A DNA stretch of 64,000 nt from Owenia fusiformis (GCA_903813345.2 CAIIXF020000009.1:680001-744000); one strand, 5' to 3'. Positions 36,801 to 51,800 are shown, counted from the stretch's first letter. The notes: generated by a model not told the origin, from the letters alone. Numbers and translations are program-made.

Positions 36801-39800
36801 GTTCAGCTCTGTCTACTTTCCATTGCCTTTAGACATTTACATTATTAACATTACCTACCTGTGCCTTTGACTTGCTTGAAATCTCAGCAAAATGTGCCAC
36901 TCTGATAAACATTATTTACTTTACCTACCTGCGCCTTTGATTTGCTGGATATCTCAGCAAAGTGTGCCACTCTGATAAACATCATCCCAGGCATAATGAG
37001 GCAGATCAGAGAGCCCATTGTGGCCCCTGTCAGTCCAAGTATGAACTCAACTGTCAACGAGTAATACAAAACAATCAAATATCTCCTTTTATAGTTCTGA
37101 CTGTATTATATGGTTCACATGCAGGCCCGTAGCCAGGGGGTTTGATGGGTTCGAGCGAACCAACCCTGGCCAAAAAAATATTTCAAAATCATGCAGTTTT
37201 ACCATTCTGAGCACCTTTTAAGTGATTTTGGCCATTTTTGGACCAAAATTGTCACAAGTGAATCCCCCCTGGAATTTTTCAAAAAGTGATCCCCCCTTGG
37301 CAAATCCTGCCTACGGGCCTGACATGTTACATTGAATTATTTTGTGTTATCCAACCAACCAACCACCCTGTTAAAGAAATAAAGGTGAGCAAAACAAAAA
37401 ATGAGGAGAGGGAAGTATGAATTTGATCCTCCTCCCCACTTCCAGAAAATCAATGAAATGGTCTTGTTACAAAATGATACCAGATACTCGAGAAGCAAAT
37501 ATGATGATTCCACAGAGGCCAAAGAGCTGGAAAGAATCACAGGCAGAGTTGATGAAAGAAAACATGGTCATCTCACCTACCTTTATATTCTTTTTACCTC
37601 TCACAGCCCTTCAGTCATATGTATTTGATCAATACATTTTGCAAGTGAATCTTGATCTCAATAATATGAAAGTCATGTCCTCAAACTTGGTGGCAATACA
37701 CATGATATAGTGCATACATTCTTCATTATTCCAGGTACCCAAGAAATGTAATGGAATATCTCTAGAGACTGCTCCTACATATCACTTGTCACTTGCAAAA
37801 TTTATTGATCACCCCACGTAAGAATAACATGATGAACAAAGCAAAACATGCATGACTTGACAATGCTTAAAGCCATCCTCAGAACACTTGGCTATCCACT
37901 CTGTTCCTTTCTCCCTTCAGGCATGGGAAAAATAAAGTGCATGTGCCTGACCCTTTCTTGTTCATTTGACATTGTTTTATGTACAGACTCATCTGAAATG
38001 CTGAAAATGCCATTGGTTATCTGTAATAATAAATTAGAAAATGAACCGACTGTAATAAAAAAAATTCAATGACAAAGAAAAGAACAGAGTGGATGTCTGG
38101 AGCCCTGTGTTCAAAGGATGAAAATGAGCAAACATAGCTTTTTATACCTGAGCTACCGATTTCCCCGTAGATTTATTGTGAGACATAACATTGATGTACA
38201 TAACGGCAGGAAAGATGAAACAGATCAACGAACCCATCGTAGCACCCGTCAAGCCAAGGATAAATTCAACTGAAACAAATAAGCAAACCACACCATGCAA
38301 TAAGTGTTAACATTGAATGTCAAAAACTGTACAAGTCCTCTGAAAGGAAAGGAAAATTGATTTCTGAAAATTTTTGCCTATTCAAATCACTTGTTCAAAA
38401 AGTTCTCAAAATCTTGGAAAATGGCATGATTCTGAAAGAACTTTGAGGATTATGAATTATGATTATGAATTGATTATGTATATCAGATTAACTAGGTTAA
38501 CTAACTTAATTAACTAATCAGGTTAATAGACCTATTTTTTTTTCAATTCCATTCATAGACCAATATTTACACACAATTGCTAGATTTCTGCCATCTACAG
38601 TGTGTGAAAACATTTAGGGGTTTATTATTCGGATACATTCATTTCCTTAGTTTTTTTTATGAAAAAAGCATGCTCCCCACAATGGAGAAATCTTTCATGG
38701 CACCCAATGATATTGATACTTTTAAATTTTGTGACTCTATATTTGTACTTTACAACTATCTTGTATTTTACATTTTGCCTGTAGTATTTGTTTCTAACAA
38801 CTAACTTATAGTATTTATAGTAAGGTTAGTTTTAGTTGTGTTTTTGAATATTGTAGATTGGAGTGGCTAATATTTAACTTGTACTGTATGACATCAGAGA
38901 GTTAACAAAAGATGTACAATGATGAATTCAAAGTTAAAAATTAAAACCTCAGATAAGAGTAAGGGCAATACATCAATAAAATGTGTCATAAATTATCTAT
39001 AGTTTGTCTAATTGAGACTTACACTCCCCTCCATAAGTTTGGTAATTGGAGATCCCCTTTTGGATTACTCTTTATGTGTTTGGAGATTTAAAAGAATTTA
39101 TCAAGTGCAATAATATTTTGAACTATTGTAATTAAAGTACAAAATCAAAATTGAAATATCTAAGTGCAAGTGCCGAAGGGAAAGGACCAAAAACTGTTAA
39201 GAAATCTATCAAGAAAAGCAAACTCTAAATGTAAATGCAGAAAAAATTTTAATGTCCATGCGCTGAAAAAATTTTTGCGCTCCAGAATCAAGAAATTGGA
39301 CCCAAATTTGGAAAATCCAAGGCCCATTTTTGATAATCTGACATAAAAAGGCCCACTAATTGAGGCCCTACATATTTTTTGGACCTGAAATTTTTTCGGG
39401 CCCAACATTTTTTTCTAGACCCACCAAAAGGTCAACTTCCAATCACAAGGCCATTGTCATAATCCATAAAACACAACAATTCAAAATATAACAATGTATT
39501 CAAAATTCAATGCACTTAATGTCAAAAATATTGCCAGGCTTTGATATGGCTGCCAATGAAATCTTCTGGTTGCCAATCTTATAGAGGGGAGTGTAAGCAA
39601 TGTTATTTTTCTAATTCAATTTTTATATCTTTTTTTAATTTATAGCCAGTTAAACTCTCTCAGGCCTCATAGTTAAAAGGTAACTGCATGCAGCGCTTCA
39701 CTATAAGACAAAATGGCAATGGCAAGAGCAATATTTGATACTTCTGGAAAATACAAAGCAAAACATCCAGGTTATGCAAGACTGACAGAATTTGTTAATA

Positions 39801-42800
39801 TCACTGCTGCGAAAGTGGACATTTTCAAAAAATACACAGAGGCACAGCCAGAAGATCATACAAAATACGTTGTGGACTTTGTCAGGTCAATATGTTCAGG
39901 TTTTGGGGAATACAATAAACTATTCAAGACCAAGGAGCCAATCCCCAGAGGCAGTTACATTGATAAAACAAAGATAATCAGTCCAACAGAGTATGACTTT
40001 CTAAATCCATTATCTCTGTCTGATGATGCCTCAGTTCAAGTGTGTGATGTAAGAGATGGCTGTAGATTGGCAGGACAGGGATATGGAGTTGTTAATATTC
40101 ACCCTGGACAAGTGCAGCAACTACTGCTAGATCTTCCAGTTACAAGAGATATTTTAAATCATGAGCAACATGTTCTCATCAAGCATTTAGGAATTCCTCA
40201 TTCCTCACATGATCCTGTTGGTGCTGGTGATGTCTACTGGTTGACAAAAAATATAAGATACAGACTCCGAGATGCAATGCACACCTACCTAGAGAAAACT
40301 CATGGTTCACAATATATTGGCGAGAGAGATCATAAGAAGGAACAGCACGCTAGCTACACACTAGGGGAATTCTCCATGCATGATATGCTACATGGCCCTA
40401 GTGTGTGGCTTAGGGTTGGGGGACCATTAGGCACCACAGATATAGATCTCTGTTTCTGTGTACAGGGAACACAGGGATCTGTATTGGTACCTGCATATGT
40501 AGGGGATTGTAAGGATTGTCCTTATGCTATCCACTGGACTGAATCAATAGTGCAGACTCCACACCCAGCACCTGATCACCAGTTACACAATCCTACTGGA
40601 CATCATAGACAGCTTTTCCTTGTATTGAAATACATTTCACATCTGTGTAACAGGATCCACTGGCATATCTACAATGAGCACCCAAAGTATGGTCTCATCT
40701 CATCCTACTCATACAAACTGCTCATCATGAATCATCAGAAACATTGCACAGGATCTGACTTTAATGTAGGAAGATGTTTTGAAGATGTAGTAGAATACAT
40801 ATTCAATCAATTTAGAGGAGATGATGATGATTCAGATCAATACAGACTAAAGGTTGATCACATTTTTCTACCAGATACATACTACCCTGATAGGGAGGTG
40901 AGGGTTGTGGATGGTATAGGCAATAGTTTGGAACTGACTGTACTATTGTGGGTGTTGAAACATGTCAAACACAGCAGTGGCACACTATGGTGGCAGAAAC
41001 TACTAGATGATGACTTCCCAAACAATGTCTCAAGTGGTGATGTTTTATTACAATCCTTGTTAGATTCAGTCAAACATGTGCGGGATGCATTTCCACATGG
41101 AGTGAACCTAGATTGGCAGCATGAGGATGGCACAAGGACACATTTCACAATCACCTGGTATTAAATGTCTAACATCACCAGAACATTGAAGTGAATTATA
41201 TAAACACAGAACTTGAATTATTTCATTAAACACAGACATGCATTTAATATTAAACAACATAATGCATCAATTTAAGAACACCCATCAGTTATTTTTTGGA
41301 TAAATCAAAGCACATATACTCTCATAATTGTCTATATTTTTAAGGAGTTTTGCTCAAAAATTGATCTCGATGTACTAATACTGTAAATACTATAGGATCA
41401 ACATCCAGTTCAGAAATTGAAAAGACCAATTGACAAATGAATTGTAAAATATACAAATAAATTATAAAATGTACAAATGAATCGTAAAATATACAAATGA
41501 ATCATAAAATGTACAAATAAATTGTAAAATGTACAAATAAATTGTAAAATGTCAAACCAGTGATGTTTGTATAGATTTCCTTCAATGTTTCATGGTAGTT
41601 TCATTTTAATGAAATTTTCTTTTATTCATTTAATCTTTTTCATTGTTATAATTTATGAAGATAAATTTCATGTAACTAAAGTCAAAAATGTTTTTATTTT
41701 AAATGATCAGTAAAATTCATTATTGCTTTCACTCTTTAAAAAGGATTAAGGATTGTTATGAAAGCAAAACAAAATAAAGCCACCTCCAAAACTTCACAAA
41801 AGTTCATGCAAAAAAATCCCTTTCCAATAAAAAATGCATGTATTATTATTAATATTTTTGATGTACATATATCTCAATATACAGATTTACTCACATAACT
41901 GATTAATATTAATATGCATATGTACATTAATGAGAAATGTATTTAACTTAGGAAATAATCTGTTAATGACATCATATACATCATCATACATCATATACAG
42001 ATAATGAAATTATGGAACTAAAACTACAAAATTAATTTCAAGATATAAGAGAATACATGTAGTTGATTTATATGATTGCATTTCTCCAAATGTGCATCTC
42101 TAAACTAAAGGTACATTTCTAAAGGTGCATCTCCAAAGATGCATCTACAAATCAGCCATCCGCAATTAGATGTCTACCTCAAAACCTTTCAATATTGAAG
42201 TTTTATTTCCATGTATTCTGATTACTTACTGTTTGGCACCAGTATTCCAATTATAAGCGTCCCAATCACAATGCAAACTGTAATTGCTTTGAAATGGAGA
42301 TCAGGAATGACATGGCTGCCAGATTTCTGTAATAATAAGCATGGGTCAATATAGCATTTTCATATGTTATAGCTTTGAAATGGAGGTCAGGAATGACATG
42401 GCTGCCAGATTTCTGAAATAATAAGCATGGGTCAATATAGCATTTTCGTATGTTATAGCTTTGAAATGGAGGTCAGGAATGACATGGCTGCCAGATTTCC
42501 GAAATAATAAGCATGGGTCAATATAGCATTTTCCATGTAATAAATAATAAAGGATCTTCATATGTAATTTACAAACACTTCAAAGGTCAGTATGATTACA
42601 AATTGCCATTGCTTAACAAATGTTTTGAAAAAAGCAAGGAGGGATGGATATGGTTCAAAATTGGTTTAATTTTATGGAATCATATTAAGGCAATGATAAA
42701 CAAAATCGACATGAGAGTTAAAAGTCAATAAAATCAAAATCTTGAATATCAAAGGTCAGGGTCAAAATCGAGATCAAATTTTTCATTTTCACAAATTTTC

Positions 42801-45800
42801 TATTTCATCTATATCTTTCAAAATTCTTGCAATAAATTAATTTCAACATTACATTTTGTCATTAAAATCAGTGGTCAAAGTCCATGATAAAAAGTCTGAT
42901 GTCTGGAGTTTTGAGCTTGTTCAATTTTACCAATCTACATGTACTTATCTTTTAGAAGGAGAAATGATTAATACTGGATTCTACCACAACCGCCATCTTT
43001 AAATTGGCCCAAAACGCATATAAGGATGGTATTCAAGAACTGCTGCACAGTGCTCAATACAAGGTTCTTATTCTATACTATCTAGGCTTGCTAGCCAAAT
43101 GTTCAGAATGTGCTTGCAAAGAGGAATTTTGGCCAATTGGTTAGAAAGCCATGAAATGCACTTTGGCTGACATCGTAAGCATAAAAGTCTGTAATTACCT
43201 GTGCCTACCTTAAACCCCATTCTGACTTCTGTAATTACATATGCCCACCTGAAACCCCATTCTGACTTCTGTAACTACCTGTGCCCACCTTAAACCCCAT
43301 TCTGACTTCTGTACTTACATATGCCCACCTGAAACCCCATTCTGACTTCTGTAACTACCTGTGCCCACCTTAAACCCCATTCTGACTTCTGTACTTACAT
43401 GTGCCCACCTTAAACCCCATTCTGACTTCTGTAACTACCTGTGCCCACCTTAAACCCCATTCTGACTTCTGTAACTACCTGTGCCCACCTTAAACCCCAT
43501 TCTGACTTCTGTACTTACATGTGCCCACCTTAAACCCCATTCTGACTTCTGTACTTAAATGTGCCCACCTTAAACCCCATTCTGACCTCTGTAACTACCT
43601 GTGCCACCTTAAACCCCATTCTGACTTCTGTACTTACATGTGCCCACCTTAAACCCCATTCTGACTTCTGTAATTACCTGTGCCACCTTAAACCCCATTC
43701 TGACTTCTGTACTTAAATGTGCCCACCTTAAACCCCATTCTGACCTCTGTAACTACCTGTGCCACCTTAAACCCCATTCTGACTTCTGTACTTACATGTG
43801 CCCACCTTAAACCCCATTCTGACTTCTGTAATTACCTGTGCCACCTTAAACCCCATTCTGACTTCTGTACTTACATGTGCGAAAAACAGTGTGTATAAAC
43901 TGGCCCTACATGGAAAGATCACCAATGGGAAACTAACTGCGATGGAGAGGACGAAGCCAAACTTGATAGAATCGCTAAATATCCCTGGCTTAAAGCTGAC
44001 CAGTACATCCCCAGATAAATTCTGATCATAGAATGCTATATAGCCAAAGAAGCCAACCTGTAAATACAAAATGTTTTTTAATTAATATGTATTCACTTCA
44101 AACTGCTTTTTCAATTCTAATGAAGTAGAGCATTCCTGAATCTTCAACTTTTAACAACTTCTAAGTTTTACCATTTCTATCCCACTTTAACAATATAATC
44201 TATAATTACCAGATAATAACTTATAAACAAGTATGCAGATGTACACATGTTGATGGCACTGCCACTGATAGAGTTATAACAAGGTATTAACATGACAAAA
44301 TGTCACCACCTAGTTGCTCACAATACTATGAGTTCAATCTTTCTTTAGTCAGATTTGAATTTCTGAGAACTTGCAGATGATTTAAAAAAAATTGGTCAAT
44401 TTGAAGCAAGTTGAAAAAGACCTTTTTTGCCCTGAGAAGGTCATTGAAGGTGACGTCTTTTTTTTACCTTGAGAATGTTATTGAATGTCAAATCTTTAGT
44501 CAGATTTGAACTTGTGATAACTTGTAGATGATTTTTAAAACAAATTGGTCAATTTGAAGCAAGTTGAAAAAGACCTTTTTGACCCTTTTTGACAAGGTTG
44601 AAAAGGTTAATGAAGGTCAAATCTAAAATCTAAAGTCAGATTTGAACTTCTGAAAACTTGTAGATGATTTTGAAAAAAAACTGAATTCAGTCTTGTATGT
44701 TAAGTTATTGGAAGTTGTTAGAATTTGTTACAGACGCCAACCACCGATCGCCAACCACCGATCACCAACCACCGATCGCCAACCTCTGCCACAAAAAATG
44801 GAGACCATAACAATATGTCACCACTTTTTTGTGGTGACATAATAACTAGATAATAACTTACAAACAAGTATGCAGATGTACACATATTGATAGCACTGCC
44901 GATGATAGAGTTCATCCTGCTCAAGGAGGGCTCTGGGAGTGCATCATACATAACAAACAATTGCCTGAAACACAAAAAAAAAAATATATATGTACGAGGG
45001 GTGACTCAAAAGTTTCAATTTCTAGATCAGTTTACCTGATATTTGGACACAAGTTAGTACTCTGGAGAGATGTACATTTGTACTTATGTATAGCGAACAA
45101 ATATCAGAAAATTCCATAGAAATAATTTTTCGGGTATATTCTTTTATTACTATACTTAGTGATAAAAAGTAGCTTAAATAATAATTTTTAATTTGAATGA
45201 GTATTTTCTTTAAATTAATATGTATATGTTTTAAGGATATAATTCTATAAGTATAATTAGTGTGCTGTTAAGACTTGTTGACCCTTAAAGGTATACTGTG
45301 CCAACTGCACCCTTAAAGGTATACTGTGCCAACTGCACCCTTAAAGGTATACTGTGCCAACTGCACCCTTAAAGGTATACTGTGCCAACTGCACCCTTAA
45401 AGGTATACTGTGCCAACTGCACCCTTAAAGGTATACTGTGCCAACTGCACCCTACTATAATTTAATGCTGTCAAGCCAGCAGGTTTAAAGTGAAATACAG
45501 CTTTATTGTAAAGGTACACAATTTATACAGCTGACCTCAGTGAATACAAGTCAACAAGTGTATGTCAAAAAGTAGTCACGAGGTAGATCACGAGGAAGAA
45601 TTGTCTACCTCCAATGTACCAATAAGAAAAAAATACATACTGACTTTTATAATATGTGCAAATCAAGCAAGAAGCATGTCCAAAGAAATTAATTTAGACT
45701 AAAATTGAAAGAACTTTCACCTTTCTATTGACACGGACTTGAAATTCAGTTTGAATACATGGTTAGAAAATGAATTAAAAAATAAACATTAAACAGTGAA

Positions 45801-48800
45801 TACAATAAACCACACCACACCATTATAAAGTCATTCAATGCTAAAGAAATCATCAAAATGACAGACAGTTATTTGTAAACTTCAAAAACTGATTTGTAAT
45901 CTGATTGGTCAGATAAATGAGTAATACACCAGTCAAAGGTTTGTGCGAGAGAAGATTGGGGATTTGATATGCAGTACTGTCCCAGGAGTGGGATCTTGAC
46001 ATGAAGCTTTGTCCAGGGAGTAGGGATTTTGATTATTCCTGTCAGGGTGGGGAAATTAACTCACTAAGTTACTCCAAGGGTAGGAGCTTTGACAGCTTAA
46101 ATCTTATCAAAATCTCCAACACTTCTCATATGGGGAGTCTCACTCAAACCTTTGAATGGTGTGTAAGCATCTCTTGACCAATCAGATTTCCTGGAGCCAG
46201 TTTCATGATATTCATTGGAGAAGATATAAACACAAATCATTATTCACAAAATCTTGTACACCAGTGTGTTACACTTAACTTAGTTCAATGTGAAAATATT
46301 GTGAATCAATTTTCAAAATGTGCATAATTGTGTTCAACTAGGTCAATGAAGTAATATAACAATGAGTGACAACTACCTAAGATCAATCGTTTCTCAATAA
46401 ACAAAAAATATAAGGTAAGGTATAATGGCAGGTAAGTGGTGATGTTTGAAATGATTCAGGGGTGGAAAAGAGTTGATAAAATACCAAAAGGATCTCATTT
46501 TACTTGTAGTTTAAGAGAAATAGCAAAAGCACTTCTTGCCTGTGTACTTTATTCCTTGATAATTCCTCTAGTTACTCTCTAAAATTGTTATGAAGTCTCT
46601 ACATGTAACTTTCTGGCACTTCTAGTCTTCTATAGAGTTTTGAGCATTAACTTTTCTTTTCCTTTTCTCATTCATTTCACTCTTTCCATTCTATTTCACA
46701 AGGGTTTCATTAGCAGCAGGTAACAGGCAATTTTCACCAGTTTGCTTTTAATTGTTTTCACAATAAAATTAGTCTCCAAAAGAGGGGGGAATATCCCAGA
46801 ATTAAAGGATAAACCTTTCTCTAATAAAAAGCTCATCTTCACAGTGTGCGTAGAGATGAATCTATGAATTCTGGTATATTTCCTCCTTTCTTTGTTTCTG
46901 AATATTTTGCCAACTGTTTTCATTAATTTTGACTGTCCTCAAAATGCTAACGAAACCCCTTGAACATGACCTTTTGGATGTGACATTCACAGTTGCCATA
47001 GAATACATTCACTTGTTCACAGATTGACTTACGTTTGGCATCCAAATGCCATAGAGAAGATGGGGAGACACACAAAGATGCCTTGGGGTTTCCAGATCTC
47101 AACTCGTTCAAACCAGGAGGCATCTATGAGGTTGGGGAAAGCAGTCATAAATACCTGCAAGCACAGGGGGAGGCACCTTATGACTATGATCTAAGGATAG
47201 AGGGTGGGGGGTGGGGAACACTTCCTATGATCTAGGGGCAGGGGTAGGCTCCATATGGCTATGTTCTAAGGATGGGGGTTGATATAAGGATCACTTCCCA
47301 TCGTCTAGTAGTAAAGGCCAGCTGCTTTTAAATAAAAGTACTTGGGGGAGGGGGTATATATGTTGACCTCTACTTATGCTTTAAGTGATAGGCATCATAG
47401 GGATCACTGGGGTTGAAATAATGGAGGCACAACTGAGTCAAAGTGGGGAAAGAGGCAATAAGGGTGAAGGGAGGGTAGAAATTAGAAATTGGTCAGTACA
47501 GAGAGGAGCAAAACTTCTTTTGACAAAATTTAAAGAAGAAATACAGACAGAGGCTGTCTCGTCTATGACCATATTTTCAGTAGGTGGGCAAAGATTTCAT
47601 TTACTTAACTTTGTTATTGGATGTTGATGTTAACAAGGACAAAGTAGGACAAAGGCAATGGGATTGATTCTCAAAAAGAGTTATGGGGAGGATTTCTACA
47701 CACCAGGTTCGGTGGTACATGTATATAATGATTCTATATGTTGTCCAGTAAGTTCATCTGCTGTTGTAAACCTTTGGGAGAAAATGTGGCTGTCAAGGCT
47801 TTATTCTTGGTGTGGTGCAGTCGTGTTAAACATGTATATTATTACACAGCCGCAAGCCACAATGCTAGATAATGCTATGCTTCATAAGTATAGGTCAAAA
47901 TAGAACATGCATTTTATTATTTTAGTGAGAGCATGTTACTGCAAACAGTTAAGATGAGAATATTATAATTAATGTATAACATGCCAGCATAGAGGATGTC
48001 AATGTATAACATGTCAACATGGAAAATGTCAGTGTATTACATGTCAGCATGAAGGATATCAATGTATGACATGACAACATGGAGGATGTCAATGTATAAT
48101 GTGACTTAAAATTAATGTTTTCTCAAATCTGACTACGTGTACATTGTGCTTCAATGAAATTTATACACATGCGCGCACAGTCACATTAGTAAGAATCAGG
48201 TTTAAAAGATGTCGCTATTAAACATTATTTACTCTGTATAATTTGAAGATACATCTGAATCCGAAATAACTGAACTTTAACTTACAAGAGTCTATCAAAG
48301 TAAACTTATACATCAAGACAACATGCATATTTAAATTAAATGAATGCTGAACAACATTTTAAAAGAAAGCATGTGATTAAATATATCCACCCATATCAAT
48401 CAGAAGAAACATCTGCACTTGACAGAAACTTAATAATAACCAGTATGGCAATTAAGCCACTATTCAGTTCAAATGTCAAATTTGTGTAAGCATGTTAGAA
48501 ACAATCAATAATTTGATGGTAAATAAATCATATAAAAATGTACATGTAAACTGAAAAAATCTTGCCCGCTGTTGTGCTCTGTTCTAAGAAACTACTTAAT
48601 GGATGGGTTGTGAAGAAAACTTAAGTACCAGAGGTTCGATATGGCTGGGCAGAATCATGGATTTGGGTTGGGCACCCGAAAGAAAGCATCATATAAGAGA
48701 TCTAAAATTCACGGACCAAAATAACCAGGGTTTAATCGGTCCCCCTTTAAATAGAGGGAGAGCCTGTGTCAGGCCCGTAGCCAGAATTTTCCAAGGGGGG

Positions 48801-51800
48801 TTCACTTTTCCACTTTAAATCTAGGTTGATTCCCCTTTAATTTTCTTTGGTCCAAAGGGCCCCGTTTGTTCAAAAATTCATATCAATCACAATGCCTTAT
48901 TTCAAATTTCCTTTTATATTGGTGGTCATCTAAAAAATCAGTCAAGTTGTCAAAATAGGTCAAACTTCACCAAATATGGCTTCTTGGACAAATGGGAAAA
49001 ATCTAGAAAGTACTAGTAATGAGGACAAAAAATTAACACAGGCAGGCTGACATGCAAGCAGATAGGAGCTGGCTTATGCTTAATACAGCACGCATGCTAT
49101 GTACTACTTGCATTCACATGCAAGCATTTATATCGTGCAAGCATTTCAGGGTTGTTAAAACACTGAAAGAGAATACATACAATAAAACCTATTTCAGTAA
49201 AGACATTTCAATAAACTCTGTTCACTAGACACAGGTTTTGCTATATGCAACTCATTAGGGGCAGATAATTGAAAACATGCAACAGTGTTGATAATGTCAT
49301 TTCTGCACAATTCAATTTGTAAATAGTCAGTTTGTATTCTGAATTATCAACATTTGCATTTGTTCTTGTTTTCAATCTTCAGAATGCTAGTAGAAAAAAT
49401 CTCTCAATGTCAAATGGTCAAGGGTTGTTGCACATTTGTTAAGCTGCAGGAGATATTAACTATATCTACTGCATATGTTAATTACAGCTGCATTAAATAT
49501 ATCAACAGCTGCTGCAGATGTTGATTAAGCTATGTATGATATTAACATCTGCTGGTGTTAATCAAACTACATGTGCAGATGTCAACTACAGCAGTTGTCA
49601 TTATTTCATCCAGTACAACTATTGCAGATGTTAACTAAATCCAGATGTGAAATGTTTCTTACGGCTGACATGCCAATGATAACGCAAATATGGGCAGACA
49701 TGCAAACACGCCAGCGGGTCGCCACGCATTGATGCTGTCCCACCAGGTTCCACTTATGATGTTTGGCAAAGCTACAATAAACACCTAAAGCAGAAAATAT
49801 TTAATCAACTTTAAAAAATGAATTCATCTGATGCTGAAATACCTTTATTTTGAAAATTTTGAAATTTCTAAAAACAACTGGTAATTTGCAATATCAATAC
49901 AATTTGATGACAGCTTGAATGAAGACAAGTTTGTTAAAAAGCTGCATGACATTTCAGTTTAAATTAGAAAAGGATATTCTCACTTTTTCAATTTTTAAAA
50001 GGTGAATAATTTACTGAATACCATGTACCATTTTTCTCTTTCATAGTTTCAGAAAAATATTTGTATCAAGGTATTTTGAAGGAGCATTTGATTACTTAAT
50101 CTGAAATTATTAAATTTACCATATTCTGCACCTTCGTTTATAACAGGTTGAATCAGACGAAGAGTTCTTGTATGTGCATTTTCAAAATGTAACAATATTA
50201 AATTTTTTGAGCTCAAATCATTTTATTCATAATGCTTTTTTCTTTAACAATTCAAAAGATTATGAACTGAATTGTTTGGTGGGAATCTTGCACCATCTTT
50301 ATACCATTCTAACGATTCTACAGTATATTCTATATATAAACATATGTACACAAAATAGAACTATAAGCATGTTAGTAGTACCATCACTGTACATTAAACT
50401 GAACATTCCAAAATATACTTAGTTATAAAAAAGATTGTATTTGTTGACGAGAAAAACATGTATTATGATATTTCATCAATAGTTCCAGTATTCTGTAATG
50501 GGGTTATACATAAGACATCTCCAAAATCTGTTTGATAGATTACTATATAAAGTTTTAACTTTTACTTTAAAACATTTTATCTCTACATAAATGGCATATC
50601 ATATACAGGGTGTCAAAAAAGAATGGCATCCCCTCAAATGTAAAATATATGACAAATGCCAACCATGTACATGGTGTCCACAAAGTCTCTTTAAACTTCA
50701 TACAGACTATGTATTGTAATTGTAAATAGATTTTACAGACAACCTGTACATCACTGTAAATACAATTTAATTATTTATATATATTTGAATTAACTTCCTA
50801 CCTCTGCAATGAAGATTGTGTAGAACCCAAGGGATATTGCACTAATGTTGCTCAGGCTTTCGACACTTCGTAACAAACCAAGAGGCAAAGCAACACAGAG
50901 TCCAAGGCACACCATTAGTGAGGTACGTAATGTTGATGTGTTCTGAAAAAAAATTAGGAAGGTTTGAAAGTATCAAAGTTAGTAATTGAAAAAATAAATC
51001 ATTTTTTGATGATGCATAAAATATTTACATCAAAAAATTCCTTCTCAAATTCAGTATGTCATTTACCTTCATATTTTGAAAGCTATGCTTATTTTAAGAC
51101 ATACGAATACTTAGAACCAAAAGGTGACACAAAGATCCAATAGTAACATCAAGCCCTTAAGGCTAACCCATTAACATCAGGCCCAAACGGTGATACCAAG
51201 ATGACAAGCATCAGGCCCAAACGGTAACACCAAGACGATAAGGATAACATCAGGCCCAAACAGTGACACCAATACCATAATACACCAAGACCATAAGAAT
51301 AACATCAGGCCAAAACAGTGACACCAATACCATAATACACCAAGACCATAAGAATAACATCAGGCCAAAACAGTGACACCAATACCATAATACACCAAGA
51401 CCATAAGAATAACATCAGGCCAAAACAGTGACACCAATACCATGAGACACCAAGACCATAAGGATAACATCAGGCCCAAAATGTTGACACCAAGACCACG
51501 ATGATAACATCAGGCCCAAAGAATGACGCTTAAAGCTCAAAGGTCTTTAGTACAGGGTGACAGACATAAAACATTAATTTGACTTACATTTCATCATAAA
51601 CCATGACTAGGTCATTCAACATTCCTCTTCCCTCCTACATAGGTACTATCTATGTACAAATATGCTTTGCCTACTTGACAACAAAACCCTCTAAATTGAA
51701 CATTTATACAAAGTTATCTTTAAAATGATTCATGTTCATTGTATCAAAAGTATCGATGTAGTGAAGGTAAACATTATAGTTTCACTGTAGAAAACTAGCA

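Noticed and set aside
43191-43875. Regular direct repeats resembling a CRISPR array
   Set aside because: Units are contiguous at 39-40 bp with no unique spacers, and they embed a eukaryotic splice donor; no cas genes.
47385-47903. Two plus-strand frames of about 80 codons
   Set aside because: No homology or splice context; they lie in an SLC38A10 intron near low-complexity G-rich sequence.
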